This document shows, in pieces, positions 31,772 to 34,286 of a stretch of 34,286 bases of DNA. Below the pieces are notes generated by a model. The model saw only the letters and a program-made list of their open reading frames with translations, was not told the origin of the DNA and did not search any database. The stretch spans positions 1 to 34,286 of the forward strand of contig NZ_LBMW01000065.1 of assembly GCF_026168105.1 (NCBI RefSeq), read 5' to 3'. Made by a program: the position numbers and the translations under genes. This DNA is from Streptomyces hygroscopicus (lineage in GTDB: Bacteria > Actinomycetota > Actinomycetes > Streptomycetales > Streptomycetaceae). The first letter of the stretch is position 1; each line of letters opens with the position of its first letter.

Positions 31772-31887
31772 CCGGGTTCATCGCCGACCGCTCCCCTACC
31801 AGGGTTTCATCGCCCGGCCGCCCGACGACCGGCGTTCGCCACTCGGTCGCTCGACGACCAGGCGTTCGTCACCCGGCCGCTCAACGG
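31772..31887. repeat. Four-copy ~29-bp minisatellite downstream of purD
   Basis: Diverged units of 27-30 bases start at 31772, 31799, 31829 and 31858. All share a CC-GG-GTTCNTC...CGCTC core. The third and fourth units are the most alike. Confidence 0.75.
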
Positions 31888-31908
31888 CCTCGGGCTGGTA
31901 TTCAGGCG

Positions 31909-33165
<1,257 letters not shown>

Positions 33166-33172
33166 GGGGGTC

Positions 33173-33178
33173 AGCCTA
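33173..33178 (-). promoter_or_regulatory. purD -10 element, probably leaderless
   Basis: TAGGCT on the minus strand lies exactly 7 bases before the GTG start. No convincing -35 box was found at 17-18 bp spacing. Confidence 0.4.
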
Positions 33179-33303
33179 ACCGGCGCGGCGGAGTGGCCTT
33201 GTGGGGGCCACCGAAAGCAGGCGGGGCAAGCGTTTGGGGTTTCGCACCAAAAAGGTCCGGAAGGGGCCGGGACAATGGCCCGCCTCACAGCCCGTGCGGT
33301 GCC

Positions 33304-34286
33304 CTACTCGTTCGAGAACTCCTCCACCACCGTGGCGCCCAGCTCCCGGACGATCAGTTCATGGCCCGAGAGGGCCGACTCGTCCAGGTCGGGGTCGTCG
33401 TCCTCAGGCATGTCGTCCTCGGGGGCGACCACGTGCCGCTCCGGGGCGGACGACGCGGACGGCGCCGGGGCCGGGGCGGACGGGGAAGCCTCAGGAGCCG
33501 GACTCGTCGGCGCGGCCGGACGTGCCGTCGGTGCGGGACGCGTCCCCGCCGCGGAGCCTCCGCCGTGACCTCCGCCTCCCCCGCTCGTGGAGCCGCCGCC
33601 GAACCCGGAACCCCCGGCGGCGGGCGGCGCGGATCCACCCGAGGGGTCGACGATCGCCTCGACCTTCCAGTGCACGTTGAACTGCTCGGCCAGTGCCTGC
33701 CGCAGCACGTCCTCGCTGCCGCTGCTCAGGAAGTTGTCCCGCGCGCCCGCGTTCACGAAGCCGAGTTGGAGCGTCGTGCCGTCGAAGCCCGCCACCTGCG
33801 CGTTCTGGCTCAGCAGGATCCAGGTGAAGCGGCGACGGTTCTTCACCGCCTCCAGGATGTCCGGCCAGAGCATGCGGGGGTCGAGCCCGCCGGGCGCCGG
33901 TGCGGAAGCCGCGGCCGGTACGGCGGGGGCCTGCGCGGCAGCGGGCGCGGCCGACTGCCGGGATGCGACTGGTTGCGCGGGTGCGGTCGGGGGCTGCCCG
34001 CCGCCCGAGGGCGCTGCCGTGGGCCAGCCTCCGGGCCGCCTGCCACTTCCGGCCGAGGCGGCGGTGGGCCAGGCACCGGGAGCAGCGGCGGTGGGAGCCT
34101 GCGGCTGAGCTGCGGGAGCAGGCGGCTGAACCGGCGCCGAAGCAGCGGGAGCGGTCTCCTGAGGTGCGGTGGCCGGCCCGGGAGCGGGCGTCGCCCCGCC
34201 GTCCTGGGGGCCGGGGACACCGGTGCCACCGGCCTCGTACGCACCCGGGCCGGGCGCATTGCCCCCTCCACCGGACCGCACCGCCG
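33304..34286 (-). CDS. dnaX: DNA polymerase III subunit gamma/tau, C-terminal part
   Basis: The visible 327 codons run off the window at 34286; the ATPase domain is outside. The visible part has a long Ala/Pro/Gly/Gln-rich linker, then the conserved DnaX C-terminal domain (LDPRMLWPDILEAVKNRRRFTWILLSQ onward, including GTTLQLGFVNAGARDNFL and FNVHWKVEAIVDPS), a second Gly/Ser/Pro linker and an acidic end ELGATVVEEFSNE. This is the actinobacterial tau-type architecture; it links the clamp loader to the polymerase. A pyrimidine-rich stretch with TTTTT on the minus strand follows the stop (near 33250). Confidence 0.93.
   Translation of the reverse strand, partial: AVRSGGGGNAPGPGAYEAGGTGVPGPQDGGATPAPGPATAPQETAPAASAPVQPPAPAAQPQAPTAAAPGAWPTAASAGSGRRPGGWPTAAPSGGGQPPTAPAQPVASRQSAAPAAAQAPAVPAAASAPAPGGLDPRMLWPDILEAVKNRRRFTWILLSQNAQVAGFDGTTLQLGFVNAGARDNFLSSGSEDVLRQALAEQFNVHWKVEAIVDPSGGSAPPAAGGSGFGGGSTSGGGGGHGGGSAAGTRPAPTARPAAPTSPAPEASPSAPAPAPSASSAPERHVVAPEDDMPEDDDPDLDESALSGHELIVRELGATVVEEFSNE

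Larger units (their letters stand above)
31428..31908. other. Gene-free region between purD and the M48-like gene
   Basis: 481 bases with no credible gene. It contains, from left to right, a promoter for the M48-like gene, a hairpin likely to end the purD transcript, and a four-copy ~29-bp minisatellite against the purD stop. Confidence 0.6.

Overview
The window is high-GC actinobacterial DNA, almost certainly from a Streptomyces chromosome. It carries bldC, an Lsr2-type nucleoid protein, a DUF3073 gene, a Streptomyces-type parS site and a dispersed purine pathway. As I recall it, the gene order matches the origin-proximal arm of S. coelicolor between dnaX and the region beyond hrpA; no search was run. 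It reads as mostly chromosomal core rather than an accessory island. No integrase, transposase, CRISPR array or biosynthetic cluster was seen.

Layout, left to right. Positions 1-2400: a truncated lipoprotein gene, a small zincin-like metalloprotease and a membrane-anchored metallophosphoesterase. Positions 2473-2758: tRNA-Glu, tRNA-Asp and tRNA-Phe, with a perfect parS palindrome between the last two. Then a two-repeat DivIVA-like mini-protein, a small membrane protein, the helicase gene hrpA and a second identical tRNA-Asp. Positions 7988-12124: a small CPxCH protein, the developmental regulator bldC with a long regulatory upstream region, an unidentified conserved protein divergent from valine dehydrogenase, and a DUF3073 protein.

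Purine genes lie on the minus strand in four blocks: purF-purM (12193-14855), purS-purQ-purL with 4-bp overlaps (17658-20853), purC (26521-27420) and purD (31909-33165). Together they cover PRPP to phosphoribosylamine (PurF), the GAR ligase step (PurD), FGAM synthetase (PurS/Q/L), AIR synthetase (PurM) and SAICAR synthetase (PurC). Between the blocks lie a META-domain lipoprotein, a mycothiol-dependent-isomerase-like protein, a decayed MFS exporter, the lsrL-type gene, an ABC exporter with its two-component system, a dimethylformamidase-like enzyme and a degenerate M48 membrane protein. The window ends inside dnaX.

The most unusual items are these. A tRNA-Gly(UCC) at 22002 has an aberrant D-loop and T-arm, resembling the non-translational glycyl-tRNAs of staphylococci. 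Identical tRNA genes (Gly-GCC pair, Asp pair) form 76-bp direct repeats bracketing 4.1-kb and 5.1-kb segments, and one of them sits 23 nt behind a response regulator. purF and purD each have a -10-like hexamer 7 nt before the start codon, suggesting leaderless mRNAs. An M48-family membrane protein has lost its HExxH. An exporter relic was disabled partly by a 10-bp tandem duplication. The operator-like region of the ABC/two-component operon and the bldC upstream region hold clear inverted repeats. Several 3' flanks carry GC-rich minisatellites.
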